DNA of 29,419 nt from a virus, in IMG/VR virus record IMGVR_UViG_3300030098_000657, positions 1 through 29,419 of that record. One strand, written 5' to 3'. This document shows positions 1 through 7,071 of this stretch, in pieces. How positions within the stretch are numbered: position 1 is the first letter of the stretch; every line of letters starts with the position of its first letter. The notes below the pieces were generated by a model. The model searched no databases, was not told the DNA's origin, and saw nothing but the letters and a program-made list of their open reading frames with translations. Position numbers and translations under genes: made by a program.

Positions 1-206
1 CTATTTAGAAAAAACTGATATTGCATATCCTTATCAAGGTTAGGATGCAAGTTCATTTCATTGGCATAGAGGATAGTATCAAGATGTCCACTAAGACATC
101 TATTAATAATATAAGGAGGATAATCCTTAATAGAGTCAGGATCATCAGTAGTTAAATCATCCTTATTAAAGTTGATGGAGTTTAACCAGTCTTTTAGTTC
201 AGTCAT
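1..206 (-). CDS. gp62: Clamp-loader small subunit gp62, 3' end beyond window edge
   Basis: This is the first 68 codons of a gene that runs off the left edge of the window. The start is the ATG at 206-204, which overlaps the end of the glycosyltransferase gene by 8 bases. The visible protein begins MTELKDWLNSINFNKDDL and contains the stretch INRCLSGHLDTILYANEMN. From memory this matches the N-terminal part of marine T4-like gp62, and it lines up with the T4 gp62 segment around ALSQFPECMPAVYAMN. In T4, gp62 joins four gp44 subunits to form the ATPase that loads the gp45 sliding clamp for the phage replisome. The assignment rests on this motif and on the nearby 45-44 genes. It is probable rather than certain because two thirds of the protein is not visible. 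In T4, gene 62 directly follows 44; here three genes lie between them. Confidence 0.75.
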   Translation of the reverse strand, partial: MTELKDWLNSINFNKDDLTTDDPDSIKDYPPYIINRCLSGHLDTILYANEMNLHPNLDKDMQYQFFLN

Positions 207-1251
207 CTTCATAAACAAATTCATCTTGTGGTGGCATCCAGATACCTTCTCCAGACATTTCGTAACCAGCGTCAATCATTTCTTGATAAGACATTTCTGG
301 TTCCTTTGCTACTAGTTCAAGATACTCTTGAGGAATATGTTGAGTATCTGCATACTCATGATAAGGATCAATGTCCTTACCCAATGCAACATGATCCCTT
401 AACAAGTTAGCATACTTTGGATCAGAACGTGCAAACTTTTGCTCATTCAATGTTGTGTAATGTAGAACTACAGGATTAAATGTTTCTTGATGCTTATGCT
501 CCAAATAACCCTGAGTCACATCCTGTAAACCAAATAATCCATTTGATAATTCAAGACGACTGAATATAATCCAAACTGCATACTCATCAACTATCCTTCT
601 ATTGGGAAGAGGCATCAAGACTTGATTCTTCTTAAACTTCTCCATCAATTCTGATAGATCATCTAGTGACTCTACTATCTTATGATGAACATTATTCATC
701 AGAACCACACCAAGACAATACTTATAAATCTCTACCTTACCACCCAGTTCATAAATGCAAACATCAACCAAATCCAACTGCTCTCTTATTCTTTTGCCAC
801 CACTAACCTTAGGATCATTTCTGAATCCAAACTCCTCTCTACCATAAACATCATGAACACAATAGGTATCAAAGAGATACTTAGGGTCATCATTAAAGAT
901 AGTATCAGAGTCAACGTATAGTATATTAGCTTCTTGTTCAAAATATTTTAAGTTATACCATCTATGAATAGACCACGCATTAAGCATATCATGATCAAAA
1001 CCTTCTTGAAATGGTTCAACTCTTACTGAATACTCAAGAAAGAAATAAAGGGGAATAATAGAAGGATCATCACAAAAAAGATAAACAGGTATTTCATTGT
1101 TAAACTCCCTAATAGATTTAATACTATGCTCAAGTCGATGTAGTTCATGAGTATTGATATGATCAATATCACTCTTCTTATAAGAGTAAAAGATAATATC
1201 TTCGTGATCATTCTTACCACGAAACTTGTTTAGTTTTTCACGTTGGTTCAT
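199..1251 (-). CDS. Glycosyltransferase, GT-A/GT8-like
   Basis: A 350-residue soluble protein. Near residues 110-118 it has ANILYVDSDTIFN, the hydrophobic strand plus DxD motif (D114, D116) that binds metal and nucleotide-sugar in GT-A fold glycosyltransferases such as GT8. The early segment PVYLFCDDPS, the later IYKYCLGVVLMNN with its acceptor-side hydrophobic strand, and VVLHYTT near the end are also typical of such enzymes. The family transfers a sugar from an activated donor. The acceptor here is unknown and could be a virion protein, DNA base or host glycan. It starts with ATGA overlap at the end of the DUF4338-like gene and runs into the start of gp62, so it is translated in series with the replication genes. 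It has no signal peptide or membrane segment. Function as a glycosyltransferase is likely; the role is not known. Confidence 0.72.
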   Translation of the reverse strand: MNQREKLNKFRGKNDHEDIIFYSYKKSDIDHINTHELHRLEHSIKSIREFNNEIPVYLFCDDPSIIPLYFFLEYSVRVEPFQEGFDHDMLNAWSIHRWYNLKYFEQEANILYVDSDTIFNDDPKYLFDTYCVHDVYGREEFGFRNDPKVSGGKRIREQLDLVDVCIYELGGKVEIYKYCLGVVLMNNVHHKIVESLDDLSELMEKFKKNQVLMPLPNRRIVDEYAVWIIFSRLELSNGLFGLQDVTQGYLEHKHQETFNPVVLHYTTLNEQKFARSDPKYANLLRDHVALGKDIDPYHEYADTQHIPQEYLELVAKEPEMSYQEMIDAGYEMSGEGIWMPPQDEFVYEDD

Positions 1252-2306
1252 CGAATAATCTCCAAATTAGCATCTGGTTTCCATACTTCTAATTCAGTCC
1301 TGAGTCTACCCTCACGAGTTAATTTATCATATCTCTTGGATGCTTTCTTCTTCCACCAATCAATTGCTTGTTGAGCAGTGTGTCTAAAGTCTCCAAGATA
1401 ATATCTCTTCTTTTCTGTAAGAGACATAGCATGTTTGATACATGCATTAAACTCTTCAAGCTTCTTGTTATCTTTAAGAGAGTTTTTGATAATAGAAATC
1501 ATCTTACTCTGTATCTTAATCTTCTTAGAAGACTTGTCTGCAGAAATAAGACGTTCATTATTGTTTCTAATATTAAACCAATTGAAGAATTCACGGAATT
1601 CATCATCATGGAATAGTGGAAGAAACTTACTCTCAGTGTCTCCTATATGCCTCAGGAAGGGTTTCAATCCATCATACATGGACATTCCCTTAGTCGTACC
1701 ATATAGAGAAGTGGTTTCAAAATACTTTAACTCAGTCCCATACTTATGATCGAACTGACTCTTTAGTTCATAAGATGATGCCAAAAGAGCAAGCAACTTA
1801 CCACCAAGATAATTGTATCCAAAAGGTTGAGTAGGAACAATGTTAAAACCCATGACAAAATAAGGATTAATTTCTTTAAGAGGAACTACCCTATCAAAAT
1901 AATTATTACGAGGTTTGCTATTGATTGTAGGAGAACCAAATCTAACAACCCCAACTATTTTCTTTGTATTAACTTCTTCTACTATCCATTTATGAGTGCG
2001 GCCTGGTATCGCTTCTTCTATAGCATTAGATGCAGTTAGGTTAAGTGTTTCTGAGTACAACCACTGATTATATCTAGATCTGGTTTTAGGATCTGTATCA
2101 ACTACATGGATCTCAAACTCCATCTTATTAGGATGAATATGAAACGCATCAAAGAACTCAGTATCAGCACCAAAAAGTGATCCAGAACGGTTGTCCATCC
2201 TGTCCTTTTTTACATGTCTGAGATAGTCATCAATACGATTAAAGTTGGAATAGTAATTGATAAACCGATCAGCAGCATAAACAGCATCTGATTCAGTAAG
2301 TAACAT
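1248..2306 (-). CDS. DUF4338-like phage protein
   Basis: A 352-residue protein. The central part (roughly 170-230) reads GFNIVPTQPFGYNYLGGKLL, then LLASSYELKSQF, a KYGTELKYFETTSLYG stretch and a Gly/Ser-rich segment. This resembles my memory of the DUF4338 family, which occurs in phage proteins and in Druantia-type bacterial defence loci; no biochemical role is settled. The protein also carries HKWIVEEVNTKKIVGVVRFG, a pair of strands that looks like the acyltransferase-like half of this family. The C-terminal third is highly basic, consistent with nucleic-acid contact. It begins at a TAATG junction with the preceding membrane protein and ends in ATGA overlap with the glycosyltransferase, so the three form a coupled cassette between 44 and 62. 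The family assignment is from pattern recognition only. Confidence 0.5.
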   Translation of the reverse strand: MLLTESDAVYAADRFINYYSNFNRIDDYLRHVKKDRMDNRSGSLFGADTEFFDAFHIHPNKMEFEIHVVDTDPKTRSRYNQWLYSETLNLTASNAIEEAIPGRTHKWIVEEVNTKKIVGVVRFGSPTINSKPRNNYFDRVVPLKEINPYFVMGFNIVPTQPFGYNYLGGKLLALLASSYELKSQFDHKYGTELKYFETTSLYGTTKGMSMYDGLKPFLRHIGDTESKFLPLFHDDEFREFFNWFNIRNNNERLISADKSSKKIKIQSKMISIIKNSLKDNKKLEEFNACIKHAMSLTEKKRYYLGDFRHTAQQAIDWWKKKASKRYDKLTREGRLRTELEVWKPDANLEIIR

Positions 2307-2542
2307 TAATAATATCTATTATAGTCTCTACCAACTTCTACTTCAATAGTATCAAAGATTCTATTTAAAGAACGAGCAAATCCCCTATAACCAGTGCCAA
2401 CATATAGTTGACCTAATACTACAGATGCTGTTGCAATACCCCAGAATAGATAATAAAATCTAGACTTAACTTGATTACGTGCTTTAGTAATCCTATCGCT
2501 CTTACCCCATTGAGGCAATGGTGGTAGTTGTGGTGAAGTCAT
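2306..2542 (-). CDS. Small single-pass membrane protein
   Basis: A 78-residue protein I do not recognise. It has a Pro-rich N-terminus (PQLPPLPQW), a basic stretch (residues 18-28), then one hydrophobic segment at about 29-48 (YYLFWGIATASVVLGQLYV), followed by a polar, partly amphipathic tail. The positive charges before the segment suggest the N-terminus stays in the cytoplasm. It lies 18 bases after gp44 and its stop shares an A with the start of the next gene (TAATG). It is not the clamp-loader subunit that usually follows 44. No function is assigned. Confidence 0.62.
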   Translation of the reverse strand: MTSPQLPPLPQWGKSDRITKARNQVKSRFYYLFWGIATASVVLGQLYVGTGYRGFARSLNRIFDTIEVEVGRDYNRYY

Positions 2543-2560
2543 TTCAATTTAGAATAAAGA

Positions 2561-3505
2561 TCATTTAAATTCACACTCACACATGATTTCAGTGAGTGCA
2601 GCCAAGAGGTTAATTTCTTGGTCAGCAACGAAAGCAATCTGATACTGGTACTTGGCAATGATAAGAACAGCAGCAGGGATACTAGGAGAGACCACTGCGT
2701 CAGTGAGAGATTCGTAGACACGGCGTAAGATAACACTAGGATCGTTGTCAAGGTTACTAACAACCCATTTACGAACCTCAGTGAAGTTCTTCTCCTTAAG
2801 TTTCTTGATAAGTTCCGTTGTCTTGACATCACTAAACTCCGCTAGTATGGAGGACTCAATTGTACCGCTACTACTGTAGCGTTGACACTCATTTAAGACT
2901 CTCCGCCAATCTGGAAAGTGCTTGTTGATGAGTTCAACCAAGACTTTCTTGTCAGCCTGAACCCTTTCGGAGTCCAAGATTCCATTGAGTCTCTGGAAGA
3001 AAGCAGCTGCGATTGCTGGTTTTTGTTTTGCCGTGATAGAAAACTCAACGACGGCACAACGACTATGTAGGGGTTCGATGATTTTGTTCTTATAATTGCA
3101 GGTGAATATAAATCTGCAATTGTTATAGAACGCCTCAATGTTGGCCCTAAGTAAGAGTTGCACATCATGGGTTGTGTTGTCTGCCTCATCTATAATGATG
3201 ACCTTGTGAGTACCAGTTGCTGAGAGAGAAACAGTAGAAGCAAAGTTCTTTGCCTGATTCCTCACTGTATCTAAGAATCTACCTTCATCAGATCCATTGA
3301 TGATAATGTAATCTGATCCTAGTTGTTCACATAAGGCACGTGCAATAGTTGTCTTACCACAACCAGCAGGTCCAGCAAGAAGAAGATTAGGTATCTCTCC
3401 TTTATCTACAAACTCTTGGAAAGTGTTTTTAATACTTTCTGGAAGGATACAGTCTTGGACAACCTTAGGTCGATACTTTTCTACCCATAAAAAATCACTC
3501 TTCAT
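2561..3505 (-). CDS. gp44: Clamp-loader large subunit gp44 (AAA+ ATPase)
   Basis: A 314-residue protein, close to the 319 of T4 gp44. The opening WVEKYRPKVVQDC is typical of clamp loaders. Walker A is GPAGCGKT at 45-52, Walker B IIIDEAD at 103-109, and the SRC arginine-finger motif is at 148-150. With gp62 it opens and loads the gp45 clamp onto primer-template DNA using ATP. The start ATG at 3505 lies 11 bases inside the end of gp45, which implies coupled translation. The C-terminal half is the helical collar region of clamp loaders. Confidence 0.95.
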   Translation of the reverse strand: MKSDFLWVEKYRPKVVQDCILPESIKNTFQEFVDKGEIPNLLLAGPAGCGKTTIARALCEQLGSDYIIINGSDEGRFLDTVRNQAKNFASTVSLSATGTHKVIIIDEADNTTHDVQLLLRANIEAFYNNCRFIFTCNYKNKIIEPLHSRCAVVEFSITAKQKPAIAAAFFQRLNGILDSERVQADKKVLVELINKHFPDWRRVLNECQRYSSSGTIESSILAEFSDVKTTELIKKLKEKNFTEVRKWVVSNLDNDPSVILRRVYESLTDAVVSPSIPAAVLIIAKYQYQIAFVADQEINLLAALTEIMCECEFK

Positions 3506-4163
3506 AAGTAGAATCAGGTTCTAGAGCAATGTAGTAAGTTAAATCATGTTCACGACATGTAAACTTGGATAAAAGTTTTTGTGAAACTACTACATCATAA
3601 GAACCAGGAATCAATTTGATATTCTCAACCTTAAAGTTAAGAATAAAGTTACCTTCAGTTTCTCCTACAACAACAGCATAGTCATTAGAAGTATCATTCT
3701 TCTTGTCACGGACGACAAGTTTAACAACACCATTCTCACCAATGGCAGATAAGTCTGGTAACTGATAAACAGATGCTGCCTTAAGTAACTTATCTAATTG
3801 ATCGGTGCTTAATTCAAATGATACATCCTCAGTAGGAAGTTCGATAGATTTCTCAGGAGGACAAACTATTACATTTGGATCTGCAAAGAAATACTTTGAC
3901 CGAGATCTTCCTTCTTTGATGACAACAAAATTGTCATTTGCAAAATCCAAATCAGGATTATTGTGTAAGGACAGTCCATTCAAAAACTGATTCAAATCAT
4001 AGATACCAAAATCTTTTGGTAACTCTTCATTGATAGTAGCCTCAGCAAGGATATTCTTCATAACTGAAATAGTGCGAAGAGACTTACCTTGCTTGAATAG
4101 GATAGACTGATTAATGTTGCTGAAGTTCTTCAGCAATGTCAAAGTTGAATCAGAAAGTTTCAT
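3495..4163 (-). CDS. gp45: Sliding clamp gp45
   Basis: A 222-residue protein, compared with 228 for T4 gp45. It is the DNA polymerase processivity clamp, and in T4 it also tethers gp55/gp33-bearing RNA polymerase to activate late promoters. The sequence starts MKLSDSTLTLLKNFSNIN, the usual opening of marine gp45 proteins, followed by alternating strands consistent with a two-domain clamp. An upstream in-frame ATG at 4196 would add 11 residues, but 4163 is preferred because it matches the family's start and overlaps the preceding DUF3310-like gene by only 14 bases. It lies immediately before gp44, as in T4. Confidence 0.92.
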   Translation of the reverse strand: MKLSDSTLTLLKNFSNINQSILFKQGKSLRTISVMKNILAEATINEELPKDFGIYDLNQFLNGLSLHNNPDLDFANDNFVVIKEGRSRSKYFFADPNVIVCPPEKSIELPTEDVSFELSTDQLDKLLKAASVYQLPDLSAIGENGVVKLVVRDKKNDTSNDYAVVVGETEGNFILNFKVENIKLIPGSYDVVVSQKLLSKFTCREHDLTYYIALEPDSTYEE

Positions 4164-4821
4164 AACCACGGGTCGGAGTTTCATTAGTTTGGCCACTGAA
4201 GTAGTACAACAGTAAGCAATAGTGCATTGCTTTTAATATATCTTGTTTTGCTTGTCCCTTCTTATCATACCGTGCAAGATACTTAATAGCATTAGAACGG
4301 CAGAAAGATTCTGCATCACCCACAGACTGAATCAGATCCAGTGTCTGTGTATTGTTTTGATCTGAGGTGTAGTGACCATTATATGTTGAAGAAACATAAT
4401 TTTTTAGATCAACAATACTCTTATCCTCTTGATACTTTTGGGACTTGTATTTAAAATCAGGTTCTGGTTTTTTAGAGTTCATAAAATCGTTGAATGCTGA
4501 GTCACTATTGACTTCAGTTACCTTACTAGAGGTGTAATAATCACCGTGAATGACTTCTTTCTCTAACGATCCTTGTACCCTTCTGGTTACGGTCTTACCA
4601 CCATCAGGTGATTCATAAACATAAGGAGGATAATTCCTTGGATCATCATGGTCATTTGGGTCTGGACCTGGATCTTTTTTAATGGGAGTATATTCATAAC
4701 CCCCATTCTTTTTGACCCATTCAGCACCTTCTTCTGCGGAAGCAAAACTGTTCATAGGAGGAAAATTTTCGTCAAGTGTTCCATTCAATACATCATAAGC
4801 GAGACTCCAGGAACATATCAT
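4150..4821 (-). CDS. Protein with C-terminal DUF3310-like domain
   Basis: A 223-residue protein. The C-terminal part (about 165-210) contains DAESFCRSNAIKYLARY, then DKKGQAKQDILKAMHYCLLL. This is the pattern of the DUF3310 (SaV-like) family of phage proteins, in which an NAIKYhxR motif is followed by a DLxKAxxY helix. The family is often labelled a nucleotide kinase in annotations, but I know of no firm activity. The first 120 residues are a low-complexity, Pro/Asp-rich segment (KKDPGPDPNDHDDPRNYPPY) with no recognised fold. The start is in ATGA overlap with the end of the CobS-like gene, and the end overlaps gp45. Confidence 0.6.
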   Translation of the reverse strand: MICSWSLAYDVLNGTLDENFPPMNSFASAEEGAEWVKKNGGYEYTPIKKDPGPDPNDHDDPRNYPPYVYESPDGGKTVTRRVQGSLEKEVIHGDYYTSSKVTEVNSDSAFNDFMNSKKPEPDFKYKSQKYQEDKSIVDLKNYVSSTYNGHYTSDQNNTQTLDLIQSVGDAESFCRSNAIKYLARYDKKGQAKQDILKAMHYCLLLYYFSGQTNETPTRGYETF

Positions 4822-5894
4822 AACACCTCCTCCTGTGTAATGTCAACATCATTATCAACCTTGTCATAAAGATCCAAAAATGATTGCTTAGTTTCATCAT
4901 CAAAACGATTCAAGCAAAGTTGAATTGCTTTGACTTTATCACCAAAGATCTTGTAGGCCTGAATGATGTGAACCAATCTACGAGTGCTGATGATCTCATC
5001 AATACCACCATCATAGAATGTCTTTCTAATAATGTCTGCCCAGTCAGCAAGACGAGCACAGAACTTATCATCCTTACATAACTTCTTAAGGATATTGGTT
5101 TCTGTTGCAGCAGATGGATACTCTTGCTCAAAGGTCAAAGCAAATCTTTCAAGGAATGCTTCATTAAGTACATTAGTACCAATGAACCTACCATCCTCAG
5201 ATCCTTTACCCTTTGTATTTGCAGTGGCAATAACATTAAATCCAGGTGCAGGTTTTACTACCTTACCAATCTTCTTAAGATAAACTCCTTTACCTTCAAG
5301 TATGGATTGTAAGCAAAGGATCTTATTAGATGCTAGATCAATCTCATCAAGTAACAAGATTGCTCCTCGTTCAAGTGCTTCAATAACTGGGCCATTGTGC
5401 CATACAGTATCACCATTAACAAGGCGAAATCCACCAACTAAGTCATCCTCATCTGTCTCAACCGTAATGTTTACACGCACCAATTCTCTACCCAATTGAG
5501 CACATGCTTGCTCTACACCAAAGGTCTTACCGTTACCAGAGAGACCAGTGATAAATGATGGATAGAAGATACCAGACTTGATAATTTTCTTGAGTAAAGG
5601 GAAGTTACCAAACGATACAAACCTATCATCTTTCTCTGGTACTAGTTGCACTGCAGCAGGTGCTTCATATGCTTTCTCAATCTGCTTTACAACTTCTTTC
5701 TTAACCTTGAGTTCTAGATTGTATCTTCCTTTACCAACACGATACTTACCGATCCGTTTCATCACAGTTGATTCAGAAACTTTATGAGATCTGCAATATC
5801 CTTTAACGTCAGCAAAAGTAAACTCTTTACCAAAGAGGTTCTTCAAATCGTTGACGATCTTGTCCTCAGTCATGTTAGGGTCAGCAACGAACAT
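4818..5894 (-). CDS. cobS: CobS/MoxR-like AAA+ ATPase
   Basis: A 358-residue AAA+ protein. Residues 1-65 form a small basic N-terminal domain (KEFTFADVKGYCRSHKVSES) that looks like a helix-turn-helix. Walker A is GLSGNGKT at 117-124, Walker B ILLLDEIDLA at 179-188, sensor 1 is in NVIATANTKGKG, and an arginine is present in FLERFALTF. Cyanophage annotations call such genes cobS after the cobaltochelatase AAA+ subunit, but MoxR/CobS ATPases generally act as remodelling motors with a VWA-domain partner. A VWA protein with complete MIDAS residues is encoded about 1.2 kb upstream, which makes it a likely partner. A second possible start is the ATG at 5873. A 78-base gap with inverted repeats and a TATAAT box precedes it. 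The real substrate is unknown. Confidence 0.85.
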   Translation of the reverse strand: MFVADPNMTEDKIVNDLKNLFGKEFTFADVKGYCRSHKVSESTVMKRIGKYRVGKGRYNLELKVKKEVVKQIEKAYEAPAAVQLVPEKDDRFVSFGNFPLLKKIIKSGIFYPSFITGLSGNGKTFGVEQACAQLGRELVRVNITVETDEDDLVGGFRLVNGDTVWHNGPVIEALERGAILLLDEIDLASNKILCLQSILEGKGVYLKKIGKVVKPAPGFNVIATANTKGKGSEDGRFIGTNVLNEAFLERFALTFEQEYPSAATETNILKKLCKDDKFCARLADWADIIRKTFYDGGIDEIISTRRLVHIIQAYKIFGDKVKAIQLCLNRFDDETKQSFLDLYDKVDNDVDITQEEVL

Positions 5895-5909
5895 AATGTA
5901 ATTTGTTTT

Positions 5910-5949
5910 GATACTGTTATTATAGTGTCATTTACCACTCAACAGTATC
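5910..5949 (-). repeat. 9-bp perfect inverted repeat around TATAAT
   Basis: GATACTGTT (minus strand 5949-5941) and AACAGTATC (5918-5910) are exact reverse complements separated by 22 bases. The TATAAT box abuts the downstream arm. A read-through RNA would contain both arms, while an RNA started at TATAAT would begin within the downstream arm. It could act as a hairpin, an operator, or both. Confidence 0.55.
5919..5924 (-). promoter_or_regulatory. Candidate -10 box before the CobS-like gene
   Basis: A perfect TATAAT on the minus strand, 24 bases before the ATG of the CobS-like gene, in the only sizeable gap between genes on this side of gp55. No convincing -35 is found at 16-18 bases spacing, so an activator or a different promoter class would be required. 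It lies inside the loop of a 9-bp inverted repeat. Confidence 0.4.
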
Positions 5950-5950
5950 T

Positions 5951-5994
5951 GGAGTGGACACTTTTTCAACTGTCACTCATTGGATCTCCACTCC
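5951..5994 (-). repeat. 8-bp inverted repeat spanning the DUF4385 stop codon
   Basis: GGAGTGGA (minus strand 5994-5987) and TCCACTCC (5958-5951) are exact reverse complements with a 28-base loop that contains a smaller GACA/TGTC pair. The upstream arm lies in the last codons of the DUF4385 gene. There is no U-tract after it, so it is not a standard terminator; it may be an mRNA-stabilising or processing hairpin. Confidence 0.45.
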
Positions 5995-6434
5995 TTTCTC
6001 ATTTTAACATAAGAATTATTCTTGGCCACGATATCTCTAACTTTCTTAAAAATACCAGCAGATTGTGCATACTTGCTTGTAGCATGATCTGATTCCTGTG
6101 GACGCACATTACCTTCTTTATCATACTTTCTACCTGAATTATGATTAGCGTACCTTCTAGCACGAGTAAACCCCATCTCAAGGAACTTACGGCACATATC
6201 CATACCTATAAAATCTTTCTCATCCTTATAATCAAGATACATGGCAAAGATTTTGTTTGATGATACTACGGCCTCATCAGGAGTTTTGAATCTCCAATGA
6301 GCACAAATAAGGTTAGTATAAGGGCGTACCAATAGCACTCCTTGTTCTCCCCTTCCAATGCGATAAAGTTTGCGATTTTCCTCAACTGTAAAGTCAAGGG
6401 TCTTGTAATCAAGTTCATAATCAAATTCTTTCAT
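5973..6434 (-). CDS. DUF4385 family protein
   Basis: A 153-residue protein matching my memory of DUF4385, a family shared by bacteria and T4-like marine phages. Diagnostic segments are FDYELDYKTLDF near the start, YRIGRGEQGVLLVRPY (about 25-40), AHWRFKTPDEAV, and FIGMDMCRKFLEMGFTRARR followed by YANHNSGRKY. No activity is established for the family; the many conserved aromatic and basic residues suggest a compact soluble domain. The ATG at 6434 is chosen over an upstream TTG at 6440 because it forms an ATGA overlap with the previous gene. It is the last gene of the coupled string that starts at gp55. Confidence 0.8.
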   Translation of the reverse strand: MKEFDYELDYKTLDFTVEENRKLYRIGRGEQGVLLVRPYTNLICAHWRFKTPDEAVVSSNKIFAMYLDYKDEKDFIGMDMCRKFLEMGFTRARRYANHNSGRKYDKEGNVRPQESDHATSKYAQSAGIFKKVRDIVAKNNSYVKMRKEWRSNE

Positions 6435-6943
6435 AACCAATTAGGTTTTCTGGATGGGTCACGTAAATAATTAGATGCAGCCCAAGGTTTGCTGGCAATG
6501 TAAGTTTTGTAAGCAGTAAAAGTGTCAATGCTTGTGTCATGTTTATACTCATCAGGCATAGCACGAGTGAATGATTTAGGTGTGGTTGGTTTACGAAGAG
6601 GAATAATACTTGCTGCCTCTTCTATAGTTTTTTGACAACTGTGAATTTTATCATACCTATGTGTATACTCTTGACATAATCCAATACCATGAGCAACTAA
6701 CCACCATGTATTAACAAGAGATTCGTTTGCCCATATAGTACAAGGATGATTGCGGAATGCACCCCTGTCTGTCCTGTATGGTTCACCATTGATACGGTGT
6801 ATCTTTCCATAACCATGACCCCACTTGTCAGAACAAATGAGAGCAAGCATTTGACAGGTCTCTAGTGGCATCTTGACGATATGTTTATCAGGTAATACCT
6901 GAGCAGACACATAGGGTGATGGATCAGTTACAAAAATGTTCAT
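6431..6943 (-). CDS. Conserved phage protein, possible DNA glycosylase-like fold
   Basis: A 170-residue protein opening MNIFVTDPSPYVSAQ, followed by DKHIVKMPLETCQMLA (about 19-34), then several Trp- and His-rich segments (RNHPCTIWANESL, NTWWLVAHGIGLC). Many tailed phages encode proteins with this MNIFV...DKHxVKMxLE opening. I recall a weak resemblance to the pyrimidine-dimer glycosylase family (T4 endonuclease V type), but I cannot confirm it, and the catalytic threonine-2 of endonuclease V is not present at the N-terminus. Function is left open. Both ends are in ATGA overlap with neighbours. Confidence 0.6.
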   Translation of the reverse strand: MNIFVTDPSPYVSAQVLPDKHIVKMPLETCQMLALICSDKWGHGYGKIHRINGEPYRTDRGAFRNHPCTIWANESLVNTWWLVAHGIGLCQEYTHRYDKIHSCQKTIEEAASIIPLRKPTTPKSFTRAMPDEYKHDTSIDTFTAYKTYIASKPWAASNYLRDPSRKPNWL

Positions 6944-7071
6944 ATATCACAGAGAGGATGTTGGCTTGGTTCTTCATCCTCTTCTATAATATACCCTTCT
7001 TTCTTGAGTTTGTCATAATTGTAACAACTCTTAAAGTTTAACTTGACTTTTGGTTCCTTCTTCTCTTTCAT
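6940..7071 (-). CDS. Small protein, 43 aa, coupled on both sides
   Basis: A short reading frame whose ATG (7071-7069) overlaps the TGA of the VWA gene as ATGA, and whose own TGA (6942-6940) overlaps the ATG of the next gene as ATGA. The protein starts MKEKKEPKVKLNFKSCYNY and ends in an acidic tail with EEDEEPSQHPLCD; two cysteines and a histidine are present. I do not recognise it. The double ATGA junction, matching the rest of this string, is the main reason to believe it is translated. Confidence 0.6.
   Translation of the reverse strand: MKEKKEPKVKLNFKSCYNYDKLKKEGYIIEEDEEPSQHPLCDI

Noticed and set aside
228-410. Plus-strand open frames such as this one, and many similar frames across the window
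   Set aside because: They lie opposite clear minus-strand genes, have no recognisable protein pattern and no ribosome-binding context.
2306-2542. gp62 for the gene directly after gp44
   Set aside because: It is a 78-residue membrane protein; a better gp62 candidate is the partial gene at 1-206.
2539-2832. 97-residue minus-strand frame with hydrophobic leucine-rich sequence
   Set aside because: It lies almost wholly inside gp44 in another frame and is explained by that gene.
4818-5894. Cobalamin biosynthesis role for the CobS-like gene
   Set aside because: No other cobalamin gene is visible and the sequence supports only a general MoxR/CobS-type ATPase.
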